In this document: piece by piece, positions 9,227 to 20,273 of the stretch
How the letters are laid out: each line of letters begins with the position of its first letter
Position numbering within the stretch: position 1 is the first letter of the stretch
Assembly (NCBI GenBank): GCA_964016875.1
Contig: OZ024719.1
Location: forward strand, 27,037,877-27,101,876
Origin: Fallopia convolvulus
Lineage: Eukaryota > Streptophyta > Magnoliopsida > Caryophyllales > Polygonaceae
Reading direction: 5' to 3'
DNA length: 64,000 nt
The notes under the pieces: model-generated
Told to the model about the DNA's origin: nothing
The model's input: only the letters and a program-made list of their open reading frames with translations
The model's database searches: none
Made by a program: the position numbers and the translations under genes

Positions 9227-10753
9227 CATCAAATGATTATTTAATGTTCAGGTAAAGCTGTTATGTAGCCTTTCTTGCAAAAAATAAAAAATAAAGATTA
9301 GAATGGAATCAACTATGTAAATTCATCCAGATAACTGCATTTCTGAGCTTAATAAAAGCCGTGTACATTCTGGCTGTATATATGTTCTTGTAAAATGTAT
9401 TTGTAGGTAAGTTTGCATTTCAAGAATAATTAACTTTTGGAAAGGTGAAGTTACAGGAACAACTTGAGTGACTCATCAACAAGTTGCCCTTATCCAGAAT
9501 TTTAGGGTATGATCTTGTAAGATCAACCATGTAAAAAGAAAAGAGCTCTTATTCTTGGATTAAACCACAAAAAAATGACCTTAATTCTGATACACATTAT
9601 CTCTGAGAACTGTGATGTGGAATAGATATGCAATTCCATCTCAAGACTAACGAGTTAAGCAACATGAAATAATAACCAATGAAAATTAAACTGCTTTTTC
9701 AGTCAAAAGAAGAAAAGAAAATGGGAGCTCAAAAAGAGCAATGCACCCTCCTCAGATAAGAACTTTATTTGGTTAAATTGCTACTTTTTTTTTGCCCTTC
9801 CTGTGTGCCATAGCAATTGAAGGTGGGGATTTCATCCAATCCAGCACACCTTGCCGCACTTTTGATGTATTGCAGATAGAAATGCAAATAAACTCAGAAA
9901 AAAAAAAAACAACGCTTTAACTAACAATTTCTTCTAATCAAACATAGCATTACTTGCTACTTCGTATTAAGCACGAGGACAGGATAAATAATTGCAGAAT
10001 CTATCTTTATACCATAATCTTCTTTTTATAATAATGCATACCTGACATGTCATACATGTGGAGGAATCACTTTTTGAAAAGAAAAGGTGTAGTTTTGCAT
10101 CTTCATGAAGCTCTGGACATTGTGCAAGATCATAGCTAGGTACAAGTTCATAATAGTTCCTTTGCTAATTTCTTCTCAATCTGATCATCAATGGTCCAAT
10201 CCAATTTTTGTTGACCAAGTTTTAATTGAATATTTGGAATTAAACATGCAAAGACAAAATACAAAAAATAAAAACCGGTTATCCAGTCTACGCTCGAAAC
10301 TCTGACATGTTTACTATCCTCTGTCTCGAACCGGAACGGATGCAAATCCGATCCAAATAAACAACTGGCCTTTTCGGTTTGGTGGATTGAGCCACAGAGT
10401 TGGAATCGGAAGGGATTAAAATGGGCCTTAGAGGAGCATCTACAATAGTGATATTTACTTCAAGTATCATAACTTATTTTTTAAATTTTCTCTCTCTTCC
10501 ATCTCATCTATAAAACTCTAATCTCACATCAATAATATTTACATACTAAAAAGGGCCTTATAAAATTGTAACGGCTACATATTCACATACTAGAAAGTTT
10601 ACCACATCATACGCTGTCTGTCTACTAGGGACAATGTGGGAATCTTCTAGCTTTTTGGATAAAACTATTATCTTCTTGTAGGATAATTCAAGATTTGCTT
10701 TTCCAGTAAACTGTGGGAGAAGAAGATCATTTAGTCATAAAAATAAAAGAAAC
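9227..10753. other. Intergenic between GRX copies 1 and 2
   Basis: No gene is supported. It holds the 3' untranslated region of copy 1 (AATAAA at 9349) and AT-rich unique sequence. Around 10430-10560 there is a segment with GGGCCTTA at both ends in direct orientation, which I could not resolve as a MITE. Confidence 0.5.
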
Positions 10754-10761
10754 TATAAATA
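10754..10761 (+). promoter_or_regulatory. TATA box of glutaredoxin gene 2
   Basis: TATAAATA lies 120 bases upstream of the ATG at 10874, at a position like that in copy 1. Confidence 0.5.
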
Positions 10762-10873
10762 AGTTGCTTATGTTAAGTTCTGCTTGACATAGCAAAGCTC
10801 GAAAGTGTAAGTAATAACACAAACCATATACAAACTCTGAGATTGTGCAAAAACAAAGAAAAACTTACAAAGC

Positions 10874-11185
10874 ATGGAGAGCACAGTGAAGGGGTTGGTG
10901 GGTGAAAAGCCATTGGTGATCTTTACTAGGAGCTCATGCTGCATAAGCCACTCGGTGAAACCACTCATAACGAGCTATGGAGCCAATGCAACTGTTTATG
11001 AGTTGGATCAAATTCCAAATGGACAAGAAATTGACAAAGCATTGCACAAGTCAGGGAGCAAGCCAAGTGTGCCAGCTGTGTTCATCGGCCAATGTTTTGT
11101 TGGTGGGGCCGAAGAAGTCTTTACTCTTCAATTGCAAGGCAAACTTACGCCATTGCTTAAGGATGCTGGAGCTATATGGGTCTGA
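10874..11185 (+). CDS. CC-type glutaredoxin, CCIS active site (GRX copy 2)
   Basis: A 103-residue single-exon protein with the full class III layout: the PLVIFTRS strand, C22-C23-I-S25 active site, SKPSVPAVFIG binding segment, GG, and C-terminal GAIWV. The second active-site cysteine is serine, as in the GRXS1-S8 subgroup of Arabidopsis, so a monothiol or CxxS-type role is expected. An additional cysteine follows IGQ (IGQCFVGG), absent from the other copies. The stop codon TGA falls right after GAIWV, the same position as in copy 5. TATA box at 10754. It is intact and likely functional. Confidence 0.95.
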   Translation: MESTVKGLVGEKPLVIFTRSSCCISHSVKPLITSYGANATVYELDQIPNGQEIDKALHKSGSKPSVPAVFIGQCFVGGAEEVFTLQLQGKLTPLLKDAGAIWV

Positions 11186-12354
11186 AAATTATATTGTTGA
11201 TCTCCTTAATTTGTCTAGAAGCATCAACTATGTAATATTAGTTTTCTCTCTCTTTTTTGGGCCTGATAGTAAAAAGGACACTAGTTCATCACTTGTACCG
11301 TATCTACAAGAACAAGTCAATGCAGAATTCTGTAACACTAGTTGATCGATCACTTGTTATGTTTTTCTTCAAGTATGATTTATTCAAGCTCCTTCCTGCT
11401 GGGTAATTAGCATTATGGTCCATAGTTTAGATTAGTTATTCTTCAAATCTGGACCTAAGAATTGTCTGCTCAAATCACAAGCATGTCATACTTATAAGCT
11501 ATTACCTATCAATAGATAATGGTAATTAATTAAACAAAACATCAGTATCTACAGAATTTTTAGGGCAAATGACAAGGATGGTAAGTTTATATCAGCATTT
11601 TTCACCTCTACGGTGAACCAAAAACATCTTCCATTTTCTTATCTGCCCAAGGCAATGTCTCCAAGGAATTCATTCTGCCCAGCTGTCCTAGCTAGTGTAT
11701 TCATGATGAAGCTGTATCAATTATGCACCTAGTCCTCCAATCCTTCAATGTATATCCTTATGAACTCCTCATACCTATTCGTTTGTACAATACAGCCGTC
11801 TTCTATGAGATTTATATATGACCACTTTACAAATCAGCTAAACTCTTTATTCAACGCAATCATTTTCCAGCACAATTGTCTCTATAAGCTCTCATATAAG
11901 CTGTGCACAAAAAATCCATAGGCTTTTCTAGTTTGCTTCCCTTTAGCTGTGTCCTCTACAAGTGTGTACTGTATTAGTAACCTGAATAGTCTAAACTTTT
12001 ATTATAAGACATTGCCTTGGCTAATGAACATCAATATCAACTCAAGTACAGAAGACTGAACGATGGAAGGAAACAAAGAAGCAATCAACTTACATACGGA
12101 AAAAGAAAAAGAAAAAGATTCTCACTTCCATATATAAGAATAATATCAAATTCTTATCCCAAAACTTTTCAAGAATAATGCACAATTCGACACGAGGACA
12201 TCTAAAGATATGTGGCATGGATTGGAAGAAGGGAAATATAAATGTTCTCATGGTGTTAATATGTGTATATATGAGCTTCCAACTTTTCGAGAATAAAGGA
12301 AAGGCCTAGTAGCCTTTTTCCATAGGAGAACAGATGCTGAAAAGGAGGTCTATT
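11186..12354. other. Intergenic downstream of GRX copy 2
   Basis: Unique AT-rich sequence. Parts (about 11570-12340) are recognisably related to 14390-15290 and 17500-19000, so this is duplicated non-coding DNA that travels with the glutaredoxin units. No gene is supported. Confidence 0.55.
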
Positions 12355-12510
12355 TTGGACCACTTGCAGATGACTGTGTATGTGATGCTGTGAGCCGTCC
12401 TCGTTCACCTTATCTTACGTACAATAAGATGGTAATAAAAAGCAATTAAGTTGGCTTTCTTTCCGTATAGACGTACCTTTGTTTCATTTCTTCAAGCATA
12501 TTCCATTTCG
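12346..12510 (+). repeat. Conserved non-coding segment, copy 1
   Basis: This segment contains GATGCTGTGAGCCGTCC (12384-12400) and ends with ACGTACCTTTGTTTCATTTC and GCATATTCC. Close relatives lie at about 15290-15460 and 19020-19192, each 1.1-1.5 kb upstream of a glutaredoxin ATG. It is better preserved than the surrounding DNA, and no open frame is shared by the copies. Confidence 0.7.
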
Positions 12511-13624
12511 TATCCATGATAACAAGTGCATGGCTCCCAATTACTTGATTATCCATGGATTTGAATTAGTAACATGGTCATTATATTATATGTTGAACAA
12601 GGACATGAGAAGAAATAACATGTGAATATGGCCTAATTTTAGGATGCTTCTGAGAAGCCCTGAAAACTTCTATGTAGCTTAAGTTGAAAGCCGAACAATA
12701 CTTTATAAGCAGTTTCCCCTCCAGCTGAAGAGGCCAAAAGTTTTTCATAAGCAAAATTGGCCCTTAGAATTTCAATAGGTTGTTTTTGTTTTCTGTGTAC
12801 CTTACATGCATGTTGCAGGCTCAGGTACAAGGATAAGTGTTCCATAAAGATTCTGTGTAAAAGGAGGTGTAAACTGAAGATATGATAACAAGCGTTTGAT
12901 GTTAAGATTAGAGAGAGAAAGAAGAAAGAAAGAAAGAACTAGACTCAGAAAATCATGTAAGACAAACCTCTTTTGCTAGAACACATTCTTGGACGGTCAA
13001 TTATACTGCAAATCAGCTTGAAATGGCATGCCTGGAATGAATGCATTTCAAAATGATCACTATCAAATGACACTATTAAGGCAATCGCAAGAGTTACTCT
13101 GAGATGATTAAAGAGCAATGACAAAGAAAGAACGATATCTCACAAATTCAATTAAGAGGTTAATGGTAATCAGTGAATAAAACAAAGTGGCATGCTGCCC
13201 CTAATAGGCAACCTATGCTTACAGACTTTTGTTAGAAATTGATCAGGCCAAAGTGCACACAGAGAAAAATATCTATTAACTTTACCTCACTTTTCTTATA
13301 AAATATTGATCATCACCATTTTTCTCCATGAAATTTCTCTTCTGCATGCACACTTCTAAATCAATGTCCAACCGACATTATGCAAGGCAGCTTTTTGACA
13401 TTTCTAGTATATCACCTCTTTAATGGTGACTGATAGATACTCAGGATGATATATGACTGGGACATATACCAATTGCATCATGATGTACAATATCTAGTAA
13501 GGGGGTCACGAGGGACAAGAAGTCGATACCAAATAAGAGGGCAAGCAATTAGGGGCCAAAATAATTTAATCTTTGATTCGAAGCCAATAGAATGAATATG
13601 CCAAAAAGTCCATGACTTATCTAC

Positions 13625-13635
13625 TATATATATAT
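13625..13635 (+). promoter_or_regulatory. TATA box and conserved core promoter of GRX copy 3
   Basis: TATATATATAT is followed by GTGTGTTCATTGTACTCTA. The same TATA-plus-GTGTTCATTGTA block precedes copies 4 and 5 at a similar distance from the ATG (141-169 bases), so the transcription start region is probably conserved. Confidence 0.65.
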
Positions 13636-13765
13636 GTGTGTTCATTGTACTCTAAATTCCTCACAGCAATCACAACAAGCTTTCTTTGCAACTACAGAAA
13701 AAAAAAACTCACATAAAATCCCCTTCAAAATCAAAAAACATCCAATTGGCAGCTGCATATCATAA

Positions 13766-14086
13766 ATGGATGCTGTGAGGTCATTAGTCCATGAGAAGCC
13801 GGTGGTGATCTTCAGCAAGAGCTCGTGTTGCATGTCACACTCCATGAAGCAGCTCATAATCAGCTATGGAGCTAACCCAACAGTGTATGAGCTTGATGAG
13901 ATGCCCAATGGACAAGAGGTCGAGAAGGTGTTGAAGAAGATGGGATGTAAGCCTAGTGTGCCAGCTGTTTTCATAGGTGAGAAGTTGATAGGTGGTGCAA
14001 ATGATCTCCTCAGCCTCCAAGTCCAAGGAAATCTGGTTCCAATGCTAAAGGAAGCAGGAGCAATATGGATTTGGAACACAGCTTAA
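13766..14086 (+). CDS. CC-type glutaredoxin, CCMS active site, C-terminal extension (GRX copy 3)
   Basis: A 106-residue single-exon protein with active site C21-C22-M-S24, CKPSVPAVFIG, GG, and AGAIWI near the end. Unlike copies 1, 2 and 5 it does not stop after AIWI or AIWV; four more residues, WNTA, follow. The codon after ATT is TGG here and TGA in copy 5, so one base accounts for the extension. Because the ALWL-type motif normally lies at the very C terminus, the extra residues could affect partner binding (inference). Strong nucleotide similarity to copies 4 and 5 extends through the leader. Intact. Confidence 0.95.
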   Translation: MDAVRSLVHEKPVVIFSKSSCCMSHSMKQLIISYGANPTVYELDEMPNGQEVEKVLKKMGCKPSVPAVFIGEKLIGGANDLLSLQVQGNLVPMLKEAGAIWIWNTA

Positions 14087-15289
14087 TTACTTCTACCTCA
14101 AATTATGCATTAGAACTTTTTTTATTTAGGCTTTGTCACACCCTATGCTGTTACCTATATGCTATATAAATCTGATTTTGATCTTCTTCAATTAATGTCA
14201 TAACAAGAAGCAAATGCACTTGAGTATTTAGAGAGCTGACTCTAGTAAATCTAAGTGAATGCTAATTCAAATCTAGTAAATCTAAGTGAATGCTAATTCC
14301 AAATAATCTGCCAACAGATAATATGATCAACTAAACAAAAACAACGGTAAGCAAAAAATTGCCACTCGAAGTGACAAAACTCCAATGCTAACATATTCCA
14401 CCTTTCCTGTAAACCAAAATGGCAAAGATTACCTCCCTTTTCACATTGATTTGTGTCTAAGAAATTCATTCATCCCATCTGTCTTGAATACAGTTGTTTC
14501 ATACATGCTATTTTCCCTGTCAAAGAATCAACAAATTTTGTAATCTCTTATGAGCTTATTTAACCCATCCGAGCCATCCAATAATTGAGTTTTATCTTCT
14601 AAAGTTCTATGTTCTTACTCCTCTAAATTTATAATGTTTACCTTATGAACTCATCATACTTACCTTTTTATATGGTGAAATCATTTTCTAGGAGACTTCT
14701 TTATGATCATTATTAATTTATTCTAAGAGTTATAGGAGCTTATTGCCTTTTTAAGCTCCTCTATATTTTGTTCTCCTAATAAAAATTCACAGGCTTGTCT
14801 ACTCCATTCCCCTTTAGTTGACTGCCTGTCGATTGTGTATGTGAATGTGTATCATATCAGTAACCTGGATCTTTTATATTTTGCATCAGACACTGCTTTG
14901 GCTAATAGTCATTAATAGCACTCAGTTACAGAAAATGGTCCAGGAAAAAACAAATCAACAATCAATCAAATATAGAAAAAGAATAAAGAAATGATGCTCA
15001 CTTCCATTTGGAAGAGTCACATCAAAATCTTATCCCAAAATAACATAAGTTTTATCACTAGCAAATCTGAAGACAAGAGGGCAACATAGATCGGAAGAAG
15101 GAAAAAGAAAAAGATGTTCTCATGTTGTTAATGTGTGTATATATGATCAATCTCCATTATACTTGTCACTGGAGGAGAACAAATCTAACTGTTTTAAATA
15201 CACTTAAGTTATAAAACAAGTTGGAAGCTTATAGTCACCTTTTTTTCTACCATAGGCAGACAGAAAGAAGGCAAAAGATGCTGAACTTA
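14087..15289. other. Intergenic downstream of GRX copy 3
   Basis: AT-rich duplicated non-coding DNA related to the intervals after copies 2 and 4. A short local duplication, AAATCTAGTAAATCTAAGTG, repeats around 14239 and 14270. No gene is supported. Confidence 0.55.
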
Positions 15290-15460
15290 AGACCTGATTG
15301 GGACCAATTGCCTATGAGTGAATTGCTATGAGCCGTCTTGTGTAGTTTATCCTTATGGATATACATATAGGATGAATAAAACAACAATCAGTACAACACA
15401 AGTTGTCCTGCCTTCCGTATAGATGTACCTTTGCTTCCATTTCTCCAGGCATATTCCCTT
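15290..15460 (+). repeat. Conserved non-coding segment, copy 2
   Basis: Second copy of the conserved upstream block: GCTATGAGCCGTCTTGTG at about 15325 and AGATGTACCTTTGCTTCCAT at 15420, ending at GCATATTCC. It lies 1.3-1.5 kb upstream of GRX copy 4. Confidence 0.7.
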
Positions 15461-16598
15461 CCCTGTCTGTGATACACAAATGCATATCACTCCGTCTAGC
15501 TCCCACTTGATCATCATTATCATTATACACAACTGCATTACAAAAAAAAAGAGAAAATTTAATCCGGTCCGAATGTTTTAGGGTGCTGGGTGCCCCTTCA
15601 ATGAGAACTGAAAAAGAATTTTTTGTCAAGATTAAAGAGGCCATATGTCCTTCAGAAGCAAAAAAAAAAAAAAAGGGACTTGGCCCTTAGTATTACAATG
15701 GGTCGTTTATCTTTCTGTGTACTGCATCTGTGCATGTGGGCATGATGCAGGCTCTGTTACAAGGATAAGTATTCTAAAATCGACTGCAGATTCTTTTGGC
15801 TAATTAACCATAGAAAAAGTAACGAACGAGGATTGCATAATAGACACGTGATTAGAGGTGTGAAGTGAAGGATACAGCAGCAAGCATTTGATGTAAACAA
15901 GCCTCTTTTGCAAGAATATATTCTTCAACAGTAAGTTTTATTGTGCAAATCAGCTATAAAAAGACACTTGCGCTTGCAATCAATTGCATTTCAATGTATT
16001 CGATAAATATCAGATAATACAAAAATACTTATATTCAGTATATTCTTTGTGATGATTAACACAGTGACAAATAAAAATATACATCTTGCTAATTTAATTC
16101 TGAGTTTAATGGTACTCAATTAAATAAAACAAAGTGGCATTTTCCCCGACAACCTATGCAATCAAACCTCCTAAGATGTTTATCTAGCCAAAATGTAAGC
16201 AGCAAGATTTCTGTGTAAAGTGTTGCACTTGCCTTTTCTAATTGTTACTAATCACCAAGATTACTTTCCATGTAATTTTCTCTTCTGCATTCGCTTTCTG
16301 ACAGTAGGACTACAAAATCAGAGAGTTAACATACATTACAGAAGGCATCTCTCTATCACATGTACAGGAGATCACAGCTTCAGAAAGTTTCAACTCAAAT
16401 CACTGATCTGTGGCATAAACTAAATGCAATATAATCATTTGAAGGAAAAAAAAAAAGGCACCATCTCGCATTTCACATAGATGAGGTTGGAAAAAAAGTG
16501 GATGTCAAAAAAGAATCCCTCTATTCTGATAAAAAAGGAAGAACTCCTCTATTTTTCAAGTAATTGGGATAACTCCAAACAGTCCAAGACTCATCCCC
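15461..16598. other. Upstream region of GRX copy 4
   Basis: Duplicated non-coding DNA continuous with the conserved block. Segments such as AAGCATTTGATGTAA near 15885 match those near 12890 and 19572. An A-rich tract lies at 15660. Small open frames here are not conserved between units. Confidence 0.5.
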
Positions 16599-16607
16599 TA
16601 TATATAT
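16599..16607 (+). promoter_or_regulatory. TATA box and core promoter of GRX copy 4
   Basis: CCCCTATATATATGTGTTCA and ATTGTAGTC repeat the block before copies 3 and 5. The ATG is 169 bases downstream. Confidence 0.65.
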
Positions 16608-16767
16608 GTGTTCATTGTAGTCACTATTACACACAGCAAAACTCAATAGTCATCTCAACACAATTTCATTGCAATCCCAGAGAAAAAGGGGAAAAAAAAT
16701 GAAGTTAGTCTCACATACCGTCAGCAACAATCCCAAACACCTTTGAATTTTCAGTTGCATATCATCA

Positions 16768-17025
16768 ATGAACACTGTGAGGTCATTGGCCTATGAGAAA
16801 CCGGTGGTAATCTTCAGCAAGAGTTCATGTTGCATTTCCCACTCCATGAAACAGCTCATAAGCAGCTATGGAGCTAACCCAATAGTATATGAACTCGATG
16901 AGATGTCCAATGGACAAGAGATTGAGAAGGGGTTAAGGAAGATGGGATGCAAGTCTAGTGTGCCAGCTATTTTCATTGGCCAGAAGTTGATAGGTGGAGC
17001 AATATGGATTTGGAATACAACATAA
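16768..17025 (+). CDS. CC-type glutaredoxin with 21-residue C-terminal deletion (GRX copy 4)
   Basis: An 85-residue protein, shorter than the usual 99-106 of the family. The first part matches copies 3 and 5: PVVIFSKS, C21-C22-I-S24, CKSSVPAIFIG and GG. Right after GG, 63 bases present in copy 3 are missing, so the protein runs GGAIWIWNTT. The loss is in frame and lies between short direct repeats of the type GGNGCAA. It removes most of the last helix of the thioredoxin fold but keeps the AIWI motif and the four-residue tail shared with copy 3. The reading frame is open, so it could be a truncated adaptor, but folding is doubtful and it may be an incipient pseudogene. Confidence 0.85.
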   Translation: MNTVRSLAYEKPVVIFSKSSCCISHSMKQLISSYGANPIVYELDEMSNGQEIEKGLRKMGCKSSVPAIFIGQKLIGGAIWIWNTT

Positions 17026-18540
17026 ATAGGTGGACCATATAGTAGAATGCTGCAGAACATACAACCTTTTTTGTTTAGATGCATGTATTTCATGTCTCTG
17101 TCACACCCTATATCGTTACCCATATGACGTAAATCAAACAACAAACCACAAGGTTTACTGGTTTGGCAAACTGCACATTTTGTAACTATTTGTTCACTAT
17201 GGACAGTTTTTTCAAATAAATTAACACTAGTTTCTCTTATTATGTCAACATTTGTTATCTGATTTTGAAATAGTACCATCACTAACATAACAAGAAGAGG
17301 ATGCACTACAGTATTCAGACAATTGACCAATTCAAAGCCTAGTAACTCAAGATTAAGACAAAATTCGGGTTTCTTTGAATTTGTACCTGTAAAATAAAAT
17401 ATACTTAATAAACAGATATAGGTAAATATATTTAACTGATCAAAACAACAGTAAACAAACAATTGATAGCTGAAGTGATAAACATGTAAGTATATATTGC
17501 ACCTTTCCTGTAAACCAGAAAGGCAAACAATTCTTAAGCAAACACCTCCTCCCTTGGGGTATATGTATGTCTCAAAGAAACTTGTCTAACCCTGCTGTGT
17601 TGGATAATGCTAATTCATACATGCTATCCTCCCAATCAATTAACATATAGTGCCTCTTATTAGCTTTATTTAACCATGTTGAATTCTGATCAAAATATGG
17701 AGAAAATGCTCCTAAATTAGTATAGCTAAGCTAGTAGCTGTAATTCTTTATTATTAGCATTCCTTTGATATTTTAAGATATGGTTTAGTATTTTTATGGT
17801 ATTTGATTGACTTATCTAAGTAATAACTAGTAAGAGATTATGAGGTGACATTTTCCTAATTGTTAGATTTTCTTATTATGCATTTAGTCTATTACTCTAT
17901 TAGATACCATTCTACCTAGCTATTTAAGTAACTAGAATAGCAAGTATTTTGAGCCCTTGATACTACCTTCATTTTTTATTACAATCATCCTACAAAACCA
18001 ACAAACGCATTCCACAATGGAATTGTATCATCTATGTGCTTACTCCTCTAATATGCTATAATATTTACCCTTATCAACTCATCATATATTCCTCTATATG
18101 TACTATTGTCATCTTCCAAGAGATTTATTTATGATCATTTATTTAAAAAAAATTATAAATCTATCGAATCAATTTCCTATTTAGCTTTCTTTTTAAACCC
18201 TTATATAAGCTTTTCTCGTAAAATATTTCCACCAGTTTGTCCACTTTGTAGTGACAAATTTTCAATTAAATGGAGATCATTGAACTTGAGTGAGGAATTG
18301 AAACAGATCAAACATGATCTGATAAACAATCAAATTGAATTAAAGAGAGAACAAAAATTTTTTTATGCTTTTTCAAGAGAAGACTTTACACTTAACTGAA
18401 CTCTGACACATATTACAGAATGTATCGGGCTAGAGTATGTATACTAAGACTAAAAACGTATCTGTCATATAATTGATAGCTGGCTGTAATTAAACTAAGT
18501 CACTAATGTTAGGCTTAGGCTTCTATAAAAAGTAAACACA
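17026..18540. other. Intergenic downstream of GRX copy 4, including foreign insertion
   Basis: This unit is about 500 bp longer than the previous one. The region 17690-18540 lacks the order seen after copies 2 and 3 and adjoins a Copia relic, so it likely includes the LTR of that relic. No host gene is supported; the frame at 18106-18399 is AT-rich and unrecognised. Confidence 0.5.
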
Positions 18541-18650
18541 CTCCCATATGCTCCCTCAAGCTGGACTTCAAAGAGAGACAAGGCCAATCTTGCAAGATTA
18601 GAAATGATGTTGGTGTTCCCCAATGCCTTCGAAAACAAATCAACCAGTTA
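18541..18650 (-). pseudogene. Copia retrotransposon remnant, end of RNase H
   Basis: On the minus strand the sequence reads VDLFSKALG, then SNLARLALSLFEVQLEG, the typical C-terminal end of Copia-type pol (the family motif D-x-F/L-T/S-K-A-L). It lies between duplicated glutaredoxin units and supports a retroelement insertion after the duplication. The adjoining sequence at lower coordinates would be the 3' LTR, but its ends could not be set. Confidence 0.65.
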
Positions 18651-19019
18651 AAGACTTAATTTAACATAAACAGTGGAGATAAAGCCTCTTACACCTTGTC
18701 CCAAATGAAGAGAAAGTCAATTCTAAGGTTTTTAGTGCACTCAAAATCTTATCCCAAAACTTTCACAAGAATAATATAGATTTTGACACCATGAAACCAT
18801 AAGATGAGAGTGCAGCATGGATCAGAAAGAAAATAAAAACGAAAAATTGTCCTCATATCATTAATTTTTGTATTTATGATCTCTAGATATGCTCTATATC
18901 TCAGAAATCTTTCTCAATGAGCTTTGCATCCATAAAAGTTTATAATATACTTGAAAGCTTCCATTCACCTTTGTCTACCATATCAGCAGATAAAAAGAAG
19001 GGAAAAGATTCTGAAAAAA

Positions 19020-19192
19020 GATCTAATTGCAACCACTTGCAAATAACAATGTATGTGATGCTGTGAGCCGTCCTTGTGCAGTTTATCTTATACATTTATA
19101 TAGAATGAATAAAATGATAATCATAACACCTAAGTAAATTTATTTTCCCTACAGATGTACCTTTGCTTCAATTTCTTTAAGCATATTCCATT
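19020..19192 (+). repeat. Conserved non-coding segment, copy 3
   Basis: GATGCTGTGAGCCGTCCTTG is at 19057 and AGATGTACCTTTGCTTCAAT at 19153, ending at GCATATTCC near 19188. Third copy of the block, 1.1-1.3 kb upstream of GRX copy 5. Confidence 0.7.
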
Positions 19193-20102
19193 CCTTGTCC
19201 TTGATAAGTGCACATCACTCTGTCTAGGTCCTAGTTGATCATTGAATTTGGAGTAGAAACATGGTCATTATACACTGCAAAAGAATATCAACTACAAAAA
19301 AAAAAAATCAAATGTACTTGGTCCGAATGTTTTAGGATGTCCCTTCACTAAATGGAAGGAAAATTCTCAGTAGGTTGAAATGAGAACTGAGAACAATGTC
19401 TCAAACGTCCGACTGAAGACGCCAAATGTCCTTCAGAATAAGAAACAAAACGGGGGCTATACTTGTCCTTTAGAATTACAATGGGGCGTCGTCTACTGCA
19501 TGCATGTTGCAACCTCTGGTACAAAACTAAGACACGAGATTGGAGGTCTTAACTGAAGATACAGCTGCAAGCATTTAATGTTGCAGGTAAAGATTATACA
19601 ACAAAATTTCCATCGTGCAAATCAACTAGAAAGAGATACTAGCACTTGCAATCAATGCAATTCATATAATCAATATCTGCTTGGAAGTATAGATAAAACC
19701 AAAAAGTTAATTTCATTAGATTTTCTGAGATGGTTAAAGAGCAGCAAGATATAAATAACAAAATCTTGCTAATTTAATTTAGAGGGTGATTGTATTCATT
19801 TCAATAAAACAATCCAGCTGGCGCAAGATTTATGTGTAATGTCCTTCACTTGCCTTTTTGTAACACCAGAGATTTCTTTTCCATGTCATTTTCTTTAACA
19901 AAAGTGAGTACTATGAAATCGAAGTTAACATACATTACACAAGGTAGCTCTACATTTCAAGGAGGCTGCTCCTTCAACAACTTTCTAACAGATGCGGTTG
20001 ATAAGTGGCAAGGGCAAAGAAGGCATGGAATGTGGGGCCAAAAGAATTTCTCCTTTTTTCAAGTCATCAAGATAGCACTAAAAAAGTCCACATCTCATCC
20101 CC

Positions 20103-20111
20103 TATATATAT
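20103..20111 (+). promoter_or_regulatory. TATA box and core promoter of GRX copy 5
   Basis: CCCCTATATATATGTGTGTT and CATTGTAGTCTACATTCC match the core promoter of copies 3 and 4. The ATG is 171 bases downstream. Confidence 0.65.
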
Positions 20112-20273
20112 GTGTGTTCATTGTAGTCTACATTCCTCACATTCACAGAAAAAACTCATCCATCATCATAACAAAGCTTCAGCAATCGAAGAGAGAAAAA
20201 AACAATTGAACAACCCTACATATCATCTCTGTTAATCTCAAAAAAGCCTTCAATATTCAGCTGCATATTATAA

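Noticed and set aside
8900..9232. Minus-strand frame over glutaredoxin copy 1 and similar antisense frames at 13835, 16866 and 20393
   Set aside because: They are antisense shadows of conserved glutaredoxin codons.
10430..10560. Possible MITE with GGGCCTTA at both ends
   Set aside because: The ends are direct rather than inverted and no target duplication was found.
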